The notes below the pieces were generated by a model. The model searched no databases and was not told the origin of the DNA. It was given only the letters and a program-made list of their open reading frames with translations. A DNA stretch of 64,000 nt, taken from NCBI GenBank assembly GCA_001298545.1, contig LJCX01000031.1, positions 496,001 to 560,000 of the forward strand. The letters are read 5' to 3'. Shown here one piece after another: positions 42,391 through 50,869 of the stretch (the first letter of the stretch is position 1; each line of letters opens with the position of its first letter). Origin of the DNA: Actinobacteria bacterium OV320 (GTDB lineage Bacteria > Actinomycetota > Actinomycetes > Streptomycetales > Streptomycetaceae). The position numbers and the translations under genes were made by a program.

Positions 42391-42465
42391 TTGACACCCG
42401 GTGAACAGGAGCGCAGACTCACGTCCCAATACAGTGAAGAAAACTTCACTACGCGAACAGTGAAG
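42391..42465 (+). promoter_or_regulatory. pobA promoter and three-half-site operator
   Basis: TTGACA (42391-42396) and CAGACT (42414-42419) with 17-bp spacing form a promoter. Downstream, AGTGAAG-AAAA-CTTCACT (42433-42450) is a perfect inverted repeat, and a third AGTGAAG lies at 42459-42465, next to the ribosome site. This suits an IclR-type PobR regulator, but no such gene is in the window. Confidence 0.65.
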
Positions 42466-42476
42466 GGAAACGCCCG

Positions 42477-43652
42477 ATGCGCACCACCGTCGGCATCGTC
42501 GGCGCCGGCCCCGCCGGCCTCCTCCTCGCCCGTCTGCTGCACAACGCCGGCATCGACTCCGTCGTGCTGGAGAGCCGCGACCGGGCCTACGTCGAGCAGC
42601 GCCAGCGCGCCGGGATCCTGGAGCAGGGCACGGTGGACGTGCTGCGCGCGGCCGGCGCCGGGGAGCGCATGGACCGCGTGGGGCTGCGCCACGACGGCAT
42701 AGAGCTGCGGTTCGCCAGGCGGCGTCACCGGGTCGACTTCCCCGCCCTCACCGGCGGCCGGTCGGTGACGGTCTACGCGCAGACCGAGGTGTGCAAGGAC
42801 CTCATCGCGCTCCAGCTCGCGGGCGGCGGCCCGCTGCTGTTCGAGGCGGAGGCGCTGGCCGTCGAGGACGCCGGCACCGACCACCCGCGGATCCGCTTCC
42901 GCCACGAGGGCGTCGAGGACGTCCTCGAGTGCGACTGGGTCGTGGGCTGCGACGGCTTCTGGGGCGTCGCCCGGCAGGCGATCCCGGCCGCGTCGACCCG
43001 TGTCTTCGAGCGGACGTACCCCTTCGGCTGGCTCGGCATCCTCGCCGACGTGCCGCCCTCGCACGACGAGCTCGTCTACGCCCGCCACGACCGCGGCTTC
43101 GCGCTGCTGTCCATGCGCTCGCCGTCCGTCTCCCGCCTCTACCTCCAGGTGCCCGAGGGCACGGACGCGCAGGCGTGGGGGGACGAGGAGATCTGGGACG
43201 AGCTGGAGCGCCGCTTCGAGACCGACGACGACTGGAAACTGGCGCGCGGGGAGATCACCCAGAAGTCGGTCACCCCCATGCGCTCCTATGTGCACGAGCC
43301 CATGCGGCACGGCAGGCTCTTCCTCGCCGGGGACGCGGCCCACATCGTGCCGCCGACCGGGGCGAAGGGGCTGAACCTCGCCGTCGGGGACGTCGTCACC
43401 TTCGCGCGGGCGCTGACGCACCGCAGGGAGACCGGGTCCACCGCTCTCCTGGACGCCTACTCCGAGACCTGTCTGCGGCGCGTGTGGCAGGCCGAGCGGT
43501 TCTCGTACGACATGACCACCCTCCTGCACCGCGCCCCCGACGCCACCCCCTTCGAGGACCGTCTCCAGCTGGCCCGGCTGGAGCGGATCGCCTCCTCCCG
43601 CGCCGCCGAGACCGACCTGGCCGAGGCGTACACCGGGTTCCCGTTCGGGTGA
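42477..43652 (+). CDS. pobA: 4-hydroxybenzoate 3-monooxygenase
   Basis: A 391-residue FAD-dependent hydroxylase making protocatechuate from 4-hydroxybenzoate with NAD(P)H and oxygen. Motifs: GIVGAGPAGLLLARLLHNAG (FAD), RQRAGILEQGTVDVLR, the DG motif VVGCDGFWGVARQAIP, and FLAGDAAHIVPPTGAKGLNL (second FAD motif). The length is normal. It feeds the beta-ketoadipate pathway, whose other genes are not here. It directly follows bldA and stands alone, with its own operator-bearing promoter; the regulator must be elsewhere. Confidence 0.93.
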   Translation: MRTTVGIVGAGPAGLLLARLLHNAGIDSVVLESRDRAYVEQRQRAGILEQGTVDVLRAAGAGERMDRVGLRHDGIELRFARRRHRVDFPALTGGRSVTVYAQTEVCKDLIALQLAGGGPLLFEAEALAVEDAGTDHPRIRFRHEGVEDVLECDWVVGCDGFWGVARQAIPAASTRVFERTYPFGWLGILADVPPSHDELVYARHDRGFALLSMRSPSVSRLYLQVPEGTDAQAWGDEEIWDELERRFETDDDWKLARGEITQKSVTPMRSYVHEPMRHGRLFLAGDAAHIVPPTGAKGLNLAVGDVVTFARALTHRRETGSTALLDAYSETCLRRVWQAERFSYDMTTLLHRAPDATPFEDRLQLARLERIASSRAAETDLAEAYTGFPFG

Positions 43653-43842
43653 TCGGACAGCGGGTTCCGTCGGGGCCCCTCCGGGCCCCGCCGGTCTCCG
43701 CGCGGTACCGGCCATGTCGCGGCTTGGTCATGAATACGGCCCTCCTGTGCCGGGAATCACGACGCCACGTAGCGTGTTGGCCAGCAGTTAGAGGGAAAGA
43801 TCCTCCCCAAGCACTAGGGTCAATCCTTTGCCTACCCATTAC

Positions 43843-43856
43843 CCTTGAGCTCAAGG
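43843..43856. promoter_or_regulatory. 14-bp palindrome before BI-1 gene
   Basis: CCTTGAGCTCAAGG, a perfect palindrome 29 bases before the ATG. Possible operator or leader hairpin. The rest of the 230-bp gap shows no gene. Confidence 0.4.
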
Positions 43857-43884
43857 CCGCGCAGTGTGGCCACGGAGGAGTGCA

Positions 43885-44775
43885 ATGAGGAGCAGAAACC
43901 CGGTCTTCTCGCGACGGGGGTTCAGCCGCGACAACGGCTACGCGGGCTTCAACGCCGCGCCGCAGGCCGGGGGACCCGCAGTCGGCACGCAGCAGGGCAA
44001 CCCCTACGCCCAGCAGGCCGGCAACCCGTACGCGCAGAACCCTTACGCCCAGCAGGACCTGCACGGCGCCCCGCCGCAGGCCCCGGCCACCACCGGCCGG
44101 ATGACCATGGACGACGTCGTCGCGCGCACCGCGACCACGCTCGGCACCGTGGTCGTCACCGCGGTGCTGTCCTGGGTGCTGCTGCCCGTCGACGAGGCCA
44201 ACATCGGCAAGTCGTACGGCATCGCCATCGGCGCCGGTCTGGTCGCCATGGTGCTGGCCCTGATCCAGTCGTTCAAGCGCCGCGCGGCCCCCGCGCTGAT
44301 CCTGTCGTACGCCGCCCTCGAGGGCGTCTTCCTCGGCGTGATCTCCAGCGCGGTCTCCACGTACATCGCGGACGGCGTCGTCGCCCAGGCGGTGATGGGC
44401 ACCATGGCGGTCTTCGCCGGTGTGCTCGTGGCGTACAAGGCGGGCTGGATCCGCGTCAACCGCCGCTTCTACGGCTTCGTGATGGCCGCCGCGCTCGGCT
44501 TCGTCCTGCTGATGGCCGTGAACCTGCTGTTCACCGTCTTCGGCGGCGGCGACGGTCTCGGCTTCCGCAGCGGTCCGCTCGGCATCGTGTTCGGTGTCAT
44601 CGGCATCCTGCTCGGCGCCTGCTTCCTCGCCCTCGACTTCAAGCAGGTCGAGGACGGCATCGCGTACGGCGCCCCGCGCGAGGAGGCCTGGCTCGCCGCC
44701 TTCGGCCTCACGCTGACGCTGGTGTGGATCTACATGGAGTTCCTGCGACTCCTGTCGATCCTCAACAGCGACTGA
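43885..44775 (+). CDS. Bax inhibitor-1/YccA family membrane protein
   Basis: A 296-residue protein. Residues 1-75 are a Gln/Asn/Pro/Tyr-rich cytoplasmic tail with repeated NPYAQQ/NPYAQN units. Seven helices of the BI-1/YccA family follow (TLGTVVVTAVLSWVLLPV, ILSYAALEGVFLGVISS, AYKAGWIRVNRRFYGFVM, then the last with LTLVWIYMEFLRLLSIL). The conserved EG in ALEGVFLG and DF in LALDFKQVEDGIA fit the family. The function may be ion leak or protease control; unknown in Streptomyces. The ATG at 43885 has GGAGGAG 4 bases upstream. A strong terminator follows. Confidence 0.88.
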   Translation: MRSRNPVFSRRGFSRDNGYAGFNAAPQAGGPAVGTQQGNPYAQQAGNPYAQNPYAQQDLHGAPPQAPATTGRMTMDDVVARTATTLGTVVVTAVLSWVLLPVDEANIGKSYGIAIGAGLVAMVLALIQSFKRRAAPALILSYAALEGVFLGVISSAVSTYIADGVVAQAVMGTMAVFAGVLVAYKAGWIRVNRRFYGFVMAAALGFVLLMAVNLLFTVFGGGDGLGFRSGPLGIVFGVIGILLGACFLALDFKQVEDGIAYGAPREEAWLAAFGLTLTLVWIYMEFLRLLSILNSD

Positions 44776-44798
44776 CCCACCTGATCCACCCAGACAGC

Positions 44799-44835
44799 GA
44801 GAAGGGCCCCGGGATCCGATCCCGGGGCCCTTCTC
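44799..44835 (+). terminator. strong hairpin terminator after BI-1 gene
   Basis: A perfect 16-bp stem, GAGAAGGGCCCCGGGA with its complement, and a 5-base loop. It may serve both convergent genes. Confidence 0.85.
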
Positions 44836-44867
44836 CGTGTCCGTGGGGGTGGTGTGTCGCGTGCGCG

Positions 44868-45095
44868 CTAGAGGAGTTTGCGCGCGGCCCTCCTCAGGTC
44901 GTACTCGTGGATGATCGCCTTGGCGTGGCCGTACGCGAGGTTGTGCTCGGCGCGCAGCCAGCTGACCTTCTCCTCGAAGCGGAGAGCGGGGCCTTCGTCG
45001 ACGGTGCGCAGCCAGTCGGCGACCTCACGACCGGTGCAATGGGGGATGCGGGCCAGTATGTTGCGGTGGGTCTCCTCGGAGAGGACATGGGACAT
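44868..45095 (-). CDS. DUF4287 domain small protein
   Basis: A 75-residue cytoplasmic protein: ETHRNILARIPHCTGREVAD, then FEEKVSWLRAEHNLAYGHAK and AIIHEYDLRRAARKLL. It is DUF4287, a small helical family with no known activity. The start at 45095 has a GGAGG site 7 bases upstream; a longer version would add 73 non-conserved residues. It is divergent from the small gene at 45200. Confidence 0.82.
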   Translation of the reverse strand: MSHVLSEETHRNILARIPHCTGREVADWLRTVDEGPALRFEEKVSWLRAEHNLAYGHAKAIIHEYDLRRAARKLL

Positions 45096-45199
45096 CGGCG
45101 CCTCCGGTAGCAAAGGGGATGTAAGCCGGTCCTTCAGGTCACGGTGCCTGAGTGTTCGCCCGTTGGCAACAGTGCCGGTGCGACGCGTAGTCTCGCGGC

Positions 45200-45511
45200 G
45201 TGGCTGATACGACGTCCCTGACCCGTGCGGTGGACCACTTCGCCGATCGTCTGCGCGCCGCTTCGCAGAGCCGGCTCCAGAGAGGCGCGGCCACGGAGGC
45301 ACTGGCGCTGGCAAGAGAGTTGGTCCGGCGCGCGCAGCTCATCGAGGAGCCCGGAGCGCTGCCGCGCGAGATGCCGGACGCCGGGATGTTCGCCGCCGCC
45401 GATCAAATCACCGTCGCGGCGCACGACTTGGCCCTCGTACTCACGGACGAGGGCCAGCTGCGGGAAGCTCTGGAGTTGGTGGCGCAGGCGCAGAAGCGGG
45501 CGGGTGTGTGA
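45200..45511 (+). CDS. small conserved actinobacterial protein, unknown
   Basis: A 103-residue helical protein: LTRAVDHFADRLRAASQSRL, then ALARELVRRAQLIEEPGALP and FAAADQITVAAHDLALVLTD. I do not recognise a named domain; its alpha-helical character and conservation-like composition support a real gene. GTG 45200 follows a TAGTCT -10-like box by 6 bases without a ribosome site, so a leaderless start is likely. It ends 3 bases before the convergent gene's stop. Confidence 0.65.
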   Translation: MADTTSLTRAVDHFADRLRAASQSRLQRGAATEALALARELVRRAQLIEEPGALPREMPDAGMFAAADQITVAAHDLALVLTDEGQLREALELVAQAQKRAGV

Positions 45512-45514
45512 GCC

Positions 45515-46324
45515 TCACAGGCTCGCTATGACCCGGTCGGCCAGGATGTAGACGTTCTCGGCCCCGCACTGGAACGTCAGGGTGTACGCGCCCGAGATGC
45601 CCGACCCGCCCAGCAGGAACGGCGTCTCGCCCGCGGTGAGGGCCGTGGCCAGGCGCTCCGCCGTCTCGCGGTGGCCCGGGGTCATGCACAGGGTGGTGCC
45701 GTCGGCGAAGACGTAGACGTCGAGGGTGCCGAGCGGGCCCGGGCGGACGTCGGTCAGTTCGATCTGTGACGCGGCCAGTTCCTCCAGCGTCGCCACCGTG
45801 CGCTCGTGGTCGTTCACGACCGGTGACTGGACCGGCACGAAGTCGGGGTGGGACGGGTGGCGGCGGCGGGCCGCGGCCAGTTCGGCGGAGTCCCCGGCGA
45901 ACTCGTCGGCGTCCGCGGTCGGCTCGCTCACCGACTCCAGGGGCTCCAGGCCCACGAAGTCGGTCTGGCGGGGCAGGAACAGCTCGCTGTCCGGGAGGCC
46001 CAGCAGGGTGGGCGCGTCGGAGGCGTCACGGGCCTCCTGCGCGGCCCAGAAGGCACGGGCCTCGGCCAGCTCCCGCTCCCGCTCCTCCGCCAGCGCGTCG
46101 GCGACGGCGGCGCGTATCTCAGCCGCGTCGGCGGTACCGCGGGCGGCCGGGACGAAGCCGCGCAGTTCGGCGGCGGTCTCCTCGGCGTTCCTGGCGTCCT
46201 TGGCGAGCTGGGTGTGCAGGGCGGCGACCTGCCGGCGCAACTGCAAGAGGGTGCGCAGGACGGCGACGCCCACGGCGCCCGTAGCGGCCGTGGTGACCAG
46301 CAAGGCGATCGGCATGGCGCTCAC
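45515..46324 (-). CDS. membrane-anchored coiled-coil protein, unknown
   Basis: A 269-residue protein with one N-terminal helix (MPIALLVTTAATGAVGVAVL), then a coiled coil (LRRQVAALHTQLAKDARNAEETAAELRG) and alanine/glutamate-rich helices. A folded C-terminal domain contains TLDVYVFADGTTLCMTPGHR and GAYTLTFQCGAENVYILADR. The C-terminal domain is clearly structured, but I cannot name the family. Probably a peripheral membrane-tethered protein facing the cytoplasm. Its promoter lies in 46325-46520, where I see no gene, only a TCCCTCC-GG-GGAGGGA hairpin. Confidence 0.65.
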   Translation of the reverse strand: MSAMPIALLVTTAATGAVGVAVLRTLLQLRRQVAALHTQLAKDARNAEETAAELRGFVPAARGTADAAEIRAAVADALAEERERELAEARAFWAAQEARDASDAPTLLGLPDSELFLPRQTDFVGLEPLESVSEPTADADEFAGDSAELAAARRRHPSHPDFVPVQSPVVNDHERTVATLEELAASQIELTDVRPGPLGTLDVYVFADGTTLCMTPGHRETAERLATALTAGETPFLLGGSGISGAYTLTFQCGAENVYILADRVIASL

Positions 46325-46520
46325 TGACGTACTCCCGGTTCAAAGTCGACCCCCGACTTCCTACATCAGCTTGAAGGGTGGACTATCCACCTGTCAGTGC
46401 GTAACGTCACGAAACGGGCAGGACTTTGGGCCTGGGGTTTGGTGTCGAAAGGCGCTGAGCTGCGTAAATCCCTCCGGGGAGGGAGATAGGTCACATCCTG
46501 GGGGAGATTGGATCACAAAA

Positions 46521-46557
46521 CAGCCCGGAGTCCAGGGGCTTTCCGGACTCCGGGCTG
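46521..46557 (-). terminator. rho-independent terminator after thiolase
   Basis: On the minus strand, a 13-bp perfect stem (CAGCCCGGAGTCC and complement) is followed by TTTTGTG. It lies 65 bases after the thiolase stop. Confidence 0.85.
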
Positions 46558-46621
46558 ATCCGTCACCGCAGGTGCTGAAACGGTTACGCAGGGGCCCTGT
46601 CGGGGGCCTGTGTCCGGGCGA

Positions 46622-47842
46622 TCAGCTCAGGCGCTCGATGACCATGGCCATGCCCTGGCCGCCGCCGACGCACATCGTCTCCAGACCGAACTGCTTGTCG
46701 TGGAACTGGAGGGAGTTGATGAGCGTGCCGGTGATGCGGGCGCCCGTCATGCCGAAGGGGTGGCCGACGGCGATGCCGCCGCCGTTGACGTTCAACTTGT
46801 CCAGGTCGATGCCGAGCTCGCGGTAGGAGGGGATCACCTGGGCGGCGAACGCCTCGTTGATCTCGACCAGGTCGATGTCGCCGATGCCGAGGCCGGCCCG
46901 GCGCAGCGCCTGCTTGCTCGCCTCGACCGGGCCGAGGCCCATGATCTCGGGGGACAGGCCGGAGACGCCGGTCGACACGATGCGGGCGAGCGGGGTGAGG
47001 CCGAGCTCGCGGGCCTTGGTGTCGCTCATGACGACGACCGCGGCGGCGCCGTCGTTCAGCGGGCAGCAGTTGGCGGCGGTGACCATGCCGTCGGGGCGGA
47101 AGACCGGCTTCAGGCCCTGGACGCCCTCCAGCGTGACGCCGGCGCGCGGGCCGTCGTCCTTGCTGACGACCGTGCCGTCGGGGAGCGTCACCGGGGTGAT
47201 CTCCCGCTCCCAGAAGCCGTTCTTGATGGCTTCCTCGGCGAGGTTCTGCGAGCGGACGCCGAACTCGTCCATGTCCTGACGGGTGACGCCCTTGATGCGG
47301 GCCAGGTTCTCGGCGGTCTGGCCCATCGCGATGTACGCGTCCGGGACGAGGCCGTCCTCGCGCGGGTCGTGCCAGGAGGTGCCCTCCTGCGCGGCGACGG
47401 CCGCGGTGCGGGCCTCGGCCTCGGCGAAGAGCGGGTTGCGGGTGTCGGGCAGGCTGTCGGAGTTGCCCTTGGCGAACCGGGAGACCGTCTCGACGCCGGC
47501 CGAGATGAAGACGTCGCCCTCGCCGGCCTTGATGGCGTGCAGGGCCATCCGGCTGGTCTGCAGGGACGAGGAACAGTAACGGGTGATCGTGCAGCCGGGG
47601 AGGTGGTCCATCCCCATCTGCACCGCCACGATGCGGCCGAGGTTGTTGCCCTGCTCGCCGCCGGGCAGGCCGCAGCCGAGCATCAGGTCGTCGATGTCCC
47701 TCGGGTCCAGCTCGGGGACCTTGGCGAGGGCCGCCTGGATGATCGTGGCGGTGAGGTCGTCCGGGCGCAGGTCCTTCAGGGAGCCCTTGAAAGCGCGGCC
47801 GATGGGTGAGCGGGCGGTCGAGACGATGACGGCTTCGGGCAT
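46622..47842 (-). CDS. acetyl-CoA C-acyltransferase (thiolase)
   Basis: A 406-residue thiolase of the acetyl/acyl-CoA acyltransferase type. The nucleophile is Cys90 in TRYCSSSLQT. The other catalytic residues lie in GGGIAVGHPFGMTGAR (His) and ETMCVGGGQGMAM (Cys). It can run beta-oxidation thiolysis or form acetoacetyl-CoA. The start at 47842 (MPEAVIVSTARSPIGRAFKG) is the family start. A TetR-type fatty-acid operator-like site lies 110 bases upstream. Monocistronic with its own terminator. Confidence 0.93.
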   Translation of the reverse strand: MPEAVIVSTARSPIGRAFKGSLKDLRPDDLTATIIQAALAKVPELDPRDIDDLMLGCGLPGGEQGNNLGRIVAVQMGMDHLPGCTITRYCSSSLQTSRMALHAIKAGEGDVFISAGVETVSRFAKGNSDSLPDTRNPLFAEAEARTAAVAAQEGTSWHDPREDGLVPDAYIAMGQTAENLARIKGVTRQDMDEFGVRSQNLAEEAIKNGFWEREITPVTLPDGTVVSKDDGPRAGVTLEGVQGLKPVFRPDGMVTAANCCPLNDGAAAVVVMSDTKARELGLTPLARIVSTGVSGLSPEIMGLGPVEASKQALRRAGLGIGDIDLVEINEAFAAQVIPSYRELGIDLDKLNVNGGGIAVGHPFGMTGARITGTLINSLQFHDKQFGLETMCVGGGQGMAMVIERLS

Positions 47843-47949
47843 CACGGCTCCATTGGCGAGGGTGTTCTTACGGGCACGGCTGTCTGGGAAGTTACCCGTA
47901 CGTATGGCCTGGGTCACGGGGATCGCGGTGTGACCCTGACCGCAATTTA

Positions 47950-47965
47950 CTAAGCGCTTGCTTGG
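47950..47965 (-). promoter_or_regulatory. TetR-type fatty-acid operator-like site
   Basis: On the minus strand the site reads CAAGCAAGCGCTTAG. Such AAGCAAGCGCTTA palindromic sites are common before beta-oxidation genes in actinobacteria and bind TetR regulators. This one sits upstream of the thiolase. No cognate regulator is in the window. Confidence 0.55.
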
Positions 47966-48092
47966 GTCTCCGGCGGTTGGCCGGGAGTGTGCGGGTGGGG
48001 CAGCGCACCGGGTCCGGGGGCTGCCGCCCCCTGGACCCCCGCTTCGGCCCTGGACGGGCCTCGTCCTCAAACGCCGGACGGGCTGGTGGGTC

Positions 48093-48270
48093 AGCCCCGG
48101 CCGTGCTGGTGGAGCAAGCCGGTCGGGCGAGCCCCGGTCGGGCTGGTCGGGTGGGCGCCCGTCGGGCTGGTCGGCGAGCCCCGGCCGTGCTGGTGGAGCA
48201 AGCCGCGGTCGGGTTGGTCGGGCGAGCCCCGGTCGGGTTGGTCGGTCAGCCCCGGTCGGGGGTCGGGTGG
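48093..48270. repeat. 21-bp/84-bp nested repeats between thiolase and SGNH genes
   Basis: Imperfect ~21-base GGTCGGGCTGGTCGGGCGAGC-type units, cut here to pattern only, fill this stretch. A 28-bp segment is repeated exactly at 48093-48120 and 48177-48204, 84 bp (four units) apart, showing a recent block duplication. It starts 20 bases beyond the SGNH stop. No gene is supported here, nor in 47966-48092. Confidence 0.8.
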
Positions 48271-48290
48271 GCTTTCGGCGGGCGGGTTCG

Positions 48291-49319
48291 TCAGGCGCTG
48301 GCCGGGGACGTCGGCTCCGTTTCCGAGACCCGGCGCCGCTTGCGGCGCTTCAGCAGGGCCCAGGGGCCCCGTGGGCCGGTCGGCATCGCAGCGGTGACCT
48401 CCGTGCCGGCCTCCGAGGCCGCCTCCGCCGCTGCCCGGGCCACCGGCAGGAATCCCTCGCGGCGGGAGACGTCCGGGCGTTCCTCCTCGTCCGGCCAGAG
48501 GCCGAGGGCCGCGCAGACCGTGGGGAGGACCGCCATCGCCGCCGTCGCGTACCCCTCCGCCGAGGGGTGGTAGTGGTCGGGGCCGAACAGCTCGCGCGGA
48601 TTGGCCTCGAACTCGGGGCCCAGCAGGTCGCCCAGGGAGACCGTGCGGCCGCCCTGCCCGACGGCGCCGATCGTCTGGGCGGCCGCCAGCTGGCGTGAGG
48701 CCCGGCGGGCCAGCCAGCGCAGCGGCTGCTGGACCGGCTCGATCGTGCCCAGGTCGGGACAGGTGCCGACGACGACCTCGGCGCCGGCCGTGCGCAGCCG
48801 TCGTACCGCCGAGGACAGGTGGCGTACCGAGCGGGTGGCCGGCATCCGGTGGGTCACGTCGTTCGCGCCGATCATGATCACGCAGACGTCGGGCACCTGG
48901 TCGCAGTCCGACAGGACCAGCGCGACCTGGCGGTCGAGATCGTCGGACTGCGCGCCCGGGAGCGCCACGTTGCGCAGCTCCACGGGCCGTTCGGCGACCG
49001 CCGCCAGGCCCGAGGCCAGCAGTGCGCCCGGGGTCTGCCCGGAGCGGTGCACGCCCTGGCCCGCCGCCGTGGAATCGCCCAGCATCGTCAGGCGCAGGGG
49101 TTCCTTGCCGGGTCCGGGCACGTCGTAGGCGAGGCCGTAGCGGCCCTCCGCCTGCGGGACGTGCGGATGCGCCCCGTTGTTCACCTGGCGCCGCGCCAGA
49201 TGCACCTCCGCCACCACCAGCCCTACGGCCGCCGCCCCGGCCAGTCCGATGCCGCCGCCGCCGTAGGCCGCGCCGGCCGCGATGCGCCGGGCCACTCTCG
49301 CCCTCGACATGCTCGTCAT
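48291..49319 (-). CDS. SGNH/GDSL hydrolase
   Basis: A 342-residue esterase-fold protein with an N-terminal helix (AAYGGGGIGLAGAAAVGLVVA) that may anchor or export it. The four SGNH blocks are present: MLGDSTAAGQGV (Ser), VALPGAQSDDL (Gly), IGANDVTH (Asn) and DHYHPSAEGY (Asp/His). The C-terminus is rich in Arg/Lys (LLKRRKRRRVSE). The substrate is unknown, likely an acyl ester of the envelope. The start at 49319 follows GAGGAGGT; a second ATG at 49310 is possible. It is divergent from cystathionine beta-synthase. Confidence 0.87.
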   Translation of the reverse strand: MTSMSRARVARRIAAGAAYGGGGIGLAGAAAVGLVVAEVHLARRQVNNGAHPHVPQAEGRYGLAYDVPGPGKEPLRLTMLGDSTAAGQGVHRSGQTPGALLASGLAAVAERPVELRNVALPGAQSDDLDRQVALVLSDCDQVPDVCVIMIGANDVTHRMPATRSVRHLSSAVRRLRTAGAEVVVGTCPDLGTIEPVQQPLRWLARRASRQLAAAQTIGAVGQGGRTVSLGDLLGPEFEANPRELFGPDHYHPSAEGYATAAMAVLPTVCAALGLWPDEEERPDVSRREGFLPVARAAAEAASEAGTEVTAAMPTGPRGPWALLKRRKRRRVSETEPTSPASA

Positions 49320-49480
49320 GCCTCGACGCCACCTCCTCGTGTCCGTACACCCACTCCTTGCCCCGTACGGACCGTCGCCCAATCTCAACCGGGAGTGAAC
49401 GTGCCGACCCGGCCGCTGCCCGGGCCGTACCCTGGCGTAACCACTACGACCACTGTTTTTGCAAGCAACCGGAGACAACG

Positions 49481-50869
49481 GTGCAATTTCACGACTCGAT
49501 GATCAGCCTCGTCGGCAACACCCCGCTGGTGAAGCTCAACAGCGTGACCAAGGGCATCCAGGCGACCGTCCTGGCCAAGGTGGAGTACTTCAACCCGGGC
49601 GGTTCCGTGAAGGACCGCATCGCCCTGCGCATGATCGAGGCGGCGGAGAAGAGCGGGGAGCTCCTGCCCGGCGGCACGATCGTCGAGCCGACCAGCGGAA
49701 ACACCGGGGTCGGGCTGGCCATCGTGGCGCAGCAGAAGGGGTACAAGTGCATCTTCGTGTGCCCCGACAAGGTGAGCACCGACAAGATCAACGTGCTGCG
49801 GGCGTACGGCGCCGAGGTCGTCGTGTGCCCCACCGCCGTGGACCCCGAGCACCCGGACTCCTACTACAACGTCTCCGACCGGCTGGTGCGGGAGACGCCG
49901 GGTGCGTGGAAGCCGGACCAGTACTCCAACGCGAACAACCCGCTCTCCCACTACCACTCCACCGGCCCTGAGCTGTGGGAGCAGACGGAGGGGCGGATCA
50001 CCCACTTCGTCGCCGGCGTCGGCACCGGCGGCACCATCTCCGGGACCGGGCGCTACCTGAAGGACGCCAGCGAGGGCCGGGTCCAGGTCGTCGGCGCCGA
50101 CCCCGAGGGCTCCGTGTACTCCGGCGGGTCCGGGCGGCCGTATCTCGTCGAGGGCGTCGGTGAGGACTTCTGGCCGACCGCCTACGACCGCACGGTCGCC
50201 GACGAGATCGTCCCGGTGTCCGACAAGGACTCCTTCCAGATGACCCGGCGGCTCGCGAAGGAGGAGGGGCTGCTCGTCGGCGGCTCCTGCGGGATGGCCG
50301 TCGTGGCCGCCCTGCGCGTCGCCGAGCGGCTCGGCCCGGACGACGTCGTGGTCGTCCTGCTGCCCGACAGCGGCCGCGGATACCTCTCGAAGATCTTCAA
50401 CGACGAGTGGATGGCCGACTACGGCTTCCTCGAGGACGAGGGTCCCAGCGCGCGCGTCGCCGACGTCCTCAACGACAAGGTGCACGGCGCCATCCCGTCC
50501 CTCGTCCACATGCACCCGGACGAGACCGTCGGCCAGGCCATCGAGGTGCTGCGCGAGTACGGCGTCTCCCAGATGCCGATCGTGAAGCCGGGCGCCGGTC
50601 ACCCGGACGTCATGGCCGCCGAGGTCGTCGGGTCGGTCGTGGAGCGGGAGCTGCTGGACGCGCTGTTCACCCAGCGGGCCTCTCTCGACGACCCGCTGGA
50701 GAAGCACATGTCCGCCCCGCTGCCGCAGGTCGGCTCCGGTGAGCCGGTCGGCGACCTGATGTCCGTGCTCGGTACCGCGGACGCGGCGATCGTCCTCGTC
50801 GAGGGCAAGCCCACCGGCGTCGTCAGCCGCCAGGACCTGCTGGCCTTCCTGGCCAAGGGCGGGAAGTGA
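49481..50869 (+). CDS. cbs: cystathionine beta-synthase
   Basis: A 462-residue PLP enzyme that condenses serine with homocysteine, the first step of reverse transsulphuration. The PLP lysine is Lys44 in FNPGGSVKDR; PTSGNTGVGLAIVAQQKGYK and GVGTGGTISGTGRYL bind cofactor and phosphate. The C-terminal 120 residues form two CBS domains (VLNDKVHGAIPSLVHMHPDE and SVLGTADAAIVLVEGKPTGV). It has no heme-binding N-terminus, unlike the human enzyme. The GTG at 49481 with GGAG 6 bases upstream gives the family start. A 435-bp gap follows. Confidence 0.93.
   Translation: MQFHDSMISLVGNTPLVKLNSVTKGIQATVLAKVEYFNPGGSVKDRIALRMIEAAEKSGELLPGGTIVEPTSGNTGVGLAIVAQQKGYKCIFVCPDKVSTDKINVLRAYGAEVVVCPTAVDPEHPDSYYNVSDRLVRETPGAWKPDQYSNANNPLSHYHSTGPELWEQTEGRITHFVAGVGTGGTISGTGRYLKDASEGRVQVVGADPEGSVYSGGSGRPYLVEGVGEDFWPTAYDRTVADEIVPVSDKDSFQMTRRLAKEEGLLVGGSCGMAVVAALRVAERLGPDDVVVVLLPDSGRGYLSKIFNDEWMADYGFLEDEGPSARVADVLNDKVHGAIPSLVHMHPDETVGQAIEVLREYGVSQMPIVKPGAGHPDVMAAEVVGSVVERELLDALFTQRASLDDPLEKHMSAPLPQVGSGEPVGDLMSVLGTADAAIVLVEGKPTGVVSRQDLLAFLAKGGK

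Noticed and set aside
48080..48290. Possible CRISPR array in the 21-bp repeats
   Set aside because: Repeats are head-to-tail and degenerate, with no unique spacers of constant length and no cas genes.
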